DNA from: Conus ventricosus | Taxonomy: Eukaryota > Mollusca > Gastropoda > Neogastropoda > Conidae | Length of the DNA: 64,000 nucleotides | Direction of reading: 5' to 3' | NCBI GenBank assembly: GCA_018398815.1 | Contig: CM031628.1 | Span: 6,512,914 to 6,576,913, forward strand | In this document: one piece after another, positions 60,790 through 64,000 of the stretch | How positions within the stretch are numbered: position 1 is the first letter of the stretch | Layout of the letters: each line of letters begins with the position of its first letter | Notes under the pieces: generated by a model | Told to the model about the DNA's origin: nothing | Databases searched by the model: none | The model's input: only the letters and a program-made list of their open reading frames with translations | Position numbers and translations under genes: made by a program

Positions 60790-61980
60790 TTGATGGATAC
60801 AAAAACTCTGTGCCTGCAAGTTCATGGTGAGGGTGAGATCCATTCCAAATTCAGTTGTCTCTGAACTTGATGAAGACACCTATATTTCGAGAGAGATTAA
60901 AAATAAAACAAGTTATACTTCTTTATTAGATTATACACGTCCATTGGTCCAGAACTGTGATCTGTCGTTTGATCAAACTGCCAAGGTTCCTCGTCATCCG
61001 CATCCACCTTGGCTTACTGAAAAAGCTGAGATAATCTAAATATATGGAGATTTGAAGAAGACTGACAACCCTCTCATTCTGCTTTCTAGTGTTGTAGAGA
61101 ACAGTACAAATTTTGCTTTCATACTGGCGTTTACAATGATGGCTCAGTCACGGACTCCTCTGAAGTTGGGGCCGCTTTTATTGTCCCCGTTTTTATTGTT
61201 TGGATATACGAAAACGATTTCATTTAACAAACCAGTGTTCGATTGTCACAGCTGAGTTGTTTGCTGTCATGATGGCTTTAAATTTCTTTAAAAACATCAG
61301 TATTCTGCCCGCTAAAATACTTATTCCTTCAGATTCAAAATCAGCTGTGTTGGCTTTACATCATCAATCATCGTTAGATAGACCTGATATTTTACAGGAA
61401 ATTCTTTTCTTAATTCATCAGCTTATTACACGAGGTTCAGATGTATTGCTATTGTGGGTTCCTGGCTATTGCAGTCTGTATGGTAATGAGATGGCTGATG
61501 TACGTGCCAAAGAGGCAGTTTCTGGAAAATCAGACTTCAGTGTTTTGATATACCTCTTTCTGTCTCTGAGGCTAATAGTATTTTATCATACGCAATTTGG
61601 AAAAAACAAAAAAAAACCAAAAAAAACCAACAAGAACAATATTTGAATGATTCTCGCCTCAAACACAGATGGGATGCGACTATTCCTGGGAAACGCTGCA
61701 TTAATCCCCCTGGACTAATCCCAGTAAGAAACTTAATTCGCCAACTGCGGGTTAATGCATGGTTGGGAAGATTTTTTAATCCTTCCCCTGTCTGTGTTTG
61801 TGGTCTTCAACTTGATATTACTCATTTCTTATTTGAACGCACGAACACAAACATTTACTTTCAATCGCTCCATGAAAAGTTCACAAATCGAAATATGCCG
61901 CTTACGTTTCCAAGTGTATTGCAGCCGACTAGAGAGACTGGCTGGGCAATGACTTTAGTAGCTGCACGTTAAATTAAAAA
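60790..61980 (+). pseudogene. LINE fragment: RNase H domain and C-terminus
   Basis: On +: a VPRHPHPPWLTEKAEI segment (about 60985-61035) and KKTDNPLILLSSVVE, as found between RT and RNase H in such LINEs. RNase H pieces follow: a broken DGSV/SEVGA region near 61140-61170, TAELFAVMMALNFFKN (Glu), IPSDSKSAVLAL (Asp), and VLLLWVPGYCSLYGNEMADV (final Asp). The C-terminal part reads RWDATIPGKRC, LRVNAWLGRFF, and CVCGLQLDITHFL, a zinc motif lacking its last Cys. Frameshifts near 61200, 61550 and 61640. RT and endonuclease are absent (5' truncation). Different family from 62908-63405. Confidence 0.8.
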
Positions 61981-62016
61981 ATCTTTGAGAATGTTTGACA
62001 ATTTCAAGGCATTCTA

Positions 62017-62369
62017 AACCATCTAGTCAGTTGTGGTGAGAACACCACAGAATTATGGACTGTGGTGTGTCTCTATTTGACACCAAGAGCACAGACCCAA
62101 TCAGCCGTGTCTTCCTGATGAATCCGATCCAGCGGACGAAAGGCCTAGGAGCAGGCAATACAAATAAATGTGCCATCAAGAGGGATTACGATGGTTCCCT
62201 CAGGCAGCTTGTGAAGGGCTTCTCATATTTATAATATATTCCCCCATTTTCTTCATCTTCAATTTTTTTTTTAAAGTTCAAATCTTTGCCAAGTCATTAC
62301 TACGAAGAATTGTTAACCTGCACTTGTTTTCCCCCACTACTTAATTGTTCAACCATCTAGTCAGTTGTG
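62017..62369 (+). mobile_element. 315-bp insertion with 19-bp direct repeats
   Basis: aaccatctagtcagttgtg occurs at 62017-62035 and 62351-62369, perfect over 19 bases, enclosing 62036-62350. This looks like a target-site duplication around a SINE-sized element inserted in the LINE 3' region. The body starts with a small hairpin (GTGGTGAGAACACCAC spans the repeat edge) and holds a hammerhead-like core at 62115-62141. No poly-A or simple-repeat tail at its right end. Confidence 0.6.
62115..62141 (+). ncRNA. Hammerhead-ribozyme-like core
   Basis: CTGATGA, then TCCG-ATCCAG-CGGA (4-bp stem II with a 6-base loop), then CGAAA: the conserved order CUGAUGA-stem II-GAAA of a hammerhead. The base pair next to the core is A-C instead of G-C. 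Stem III and the UH cleavage site after GAAA are not clearly formed, so activity is doubtful. It could also be a conserved SINE domain. Confidence 0.35.
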
Positions 62370-62605
62370 TTAGAGTTGTTGTTGTTCTTTTTAAAACTAA
62401 ATAATGTATATTGCTATTCATAAATGGATGTAAGAGAGAAGGGTGAAGGGAGGCCGGTAGTTAATTTCTCAGTATAACTGTGAGTTATAACTATAATTTC
62501 ATTATGGCATTGCGTCAGATTTACAAGTAGAGCAAGGAACTGTCTTTCAGAGCTGTCCAACTCCTACATGTAATACGTCTGTCTAATCCATTGTAAAATT
62601 GTCTT

Positions 62606-62606
<1 letters not shown>

Positions 62607-62690
<84 letters not shown>
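62607..62690. repeat. (GT)n microsatellite
   Basis: Pure GT, followed by a CGCATGCGTGCGTGCATG-rich edge to 62750. Confidence 0.96.
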
Positions 62691-62693
<3 letters not shown>

Positions 62694-62769
62694 TGTGGCG
62701 CGCATGCGTGCGTGCATGACGTGTGCATGCGTGTGTGTGCACGTGTGTTTCCTGAGTACTCGCCCAGAT

Positions 62770-62907
<138 letters not shown>

Positions 62908-63405
62908 AACGATATTTATTCAAGAAAAGGCCAAAGCCCCATTTGAAGGGGAAATATGCAAAACTAAATGCGAACTTTTCACGCACTTTAGTGTACATAA
63001 ACAGTATAAAACATATGCCTGATATTTATATCAGTTACAATAGCATCATGCTATATCATATTATAGTGCTCCGCCGTTTAAACGACTTATACAGATACAT
63101 AGAAAAATTATTCATAGTAGCTACATTTCTCGACGACAAAAGTAAGATTAAACTAAATAATCATGGTCTGCTATAATACTTGGCAGGAATATATTTTGCT
63201 CTCAAATCATTTAGTGCTGGGCAACACAACGCAAAGTGAACTTCATCCTCTACACCGGATCCACACATAGGGCACAGCAAAGACCTGTTAACTTTTTTAT
63301 ACCTCTGACTATGCACTGTTATGTCAGAGACACCTAATCTAAACTTTGTCAAAGCACATTTTATAAATCTATTCATATCTATTCCAATGTATGGTTCTGC
63401 TGAAT
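62908..63405 (-). pseudogene. LINE C-terminal fragment and 3' UTR
   Basis: On - the frame entering from the (TC)n at 63408 reads FIKCALTKFRLGVSDITVHS, RSLLCPMCGSGVEDEVHFAL and CCPALNDLRAKYIPAKYY, ending at the stop at 63161-63163. CPMC...HFALC is the zinc-binding motif at the end of LINE ORF2 proteins. About 250 bases of 3' UTR follow, with AATAAA near 62915, then (TC)n. The 5' truncation point is also (TC)n, so the fragment has the same simple repeat on both sides. Resembles the C-terminus of the LINE at 55190-58450. Confidence 0.8.
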
Positions 63406-63406
63406 A

Positions 63407-64000
<594 letters not shown>

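Overview
This is a eukaryotic, repeat-dominated window with no bacterial-style gene organisation. Long (GT)n, (GA)n and (TA)n tracts, several satellites, relics of at least six non-LTR retrotransposons, a Tc1-type DNA transposon, and a complete Ty3/Gypsy LTR element with a tRNA-Leu-type primer site point to a metazoan. By inference it is a lophotrochozoan, most likely a mollusc. Two exact 1000-N runs (412-1411 and 48001-49000) are scaffold gaps. Sequence just downstream of the second gap is visibly indel-rich.

Layout: 1-411 is a near copy of 25994-26400, cut by gap 1. Just after that gap is a short possible host exon (1416-1584). 2300-5065 is a badly decayed LINE on +. 6507-8085 is a decayed Tc1-like transposon with inverted ends, sitting between two (TA)n tracts. 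8746-12100 is a decayed CR1/Rex-like LINE on -. 12100-21240 is mostly unassigned DNA with microsatellites and 71-bp and ~34-bp tandem repeats. 21240-24782 begins with a 52-bp satellite and is present again at 49001-54958. It carries transmembrane and tail exons of a possible receptor gene on -, whose Ig-like exon (25136-25450) lies just outside the duplicated block.

27050-37048 is a 45-bp satellite (about 100 units to the right of the insertion) into which a 5.1-kb LTR retrotransposon inserted, with a 4-bp target duplication. 37773-38915 is a LINE RNase H/C-terminal fragment on -. 39935-46165 is a 37-bp satellite split by a 2.7-kb RTE-like LINE on +. After gap 2 come the second copy of the duplicated block, a LINE on - (55190-58450), a GC-rich zone with decamer repeats and a possible two-exon gene (59070-60690), a LINE RNase H fragment on + carrying a 315-bp insertion with 19-bp direct repeats and a hammerhead-like core, and a LINE C-terminal fragment on -.

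How it fits together: almost all recognisable protein coding is retroelement-derived. The mobile elements with the clearest edges sit inside tandem or simple repeats, and several minus-strand LINE 3' ends run directly into (TC)n. Host coding is limited to a few possible exons. Most of the very long open frames are artefacts of dinucleotide repeats or of satellite units whose length is a multiple of three.
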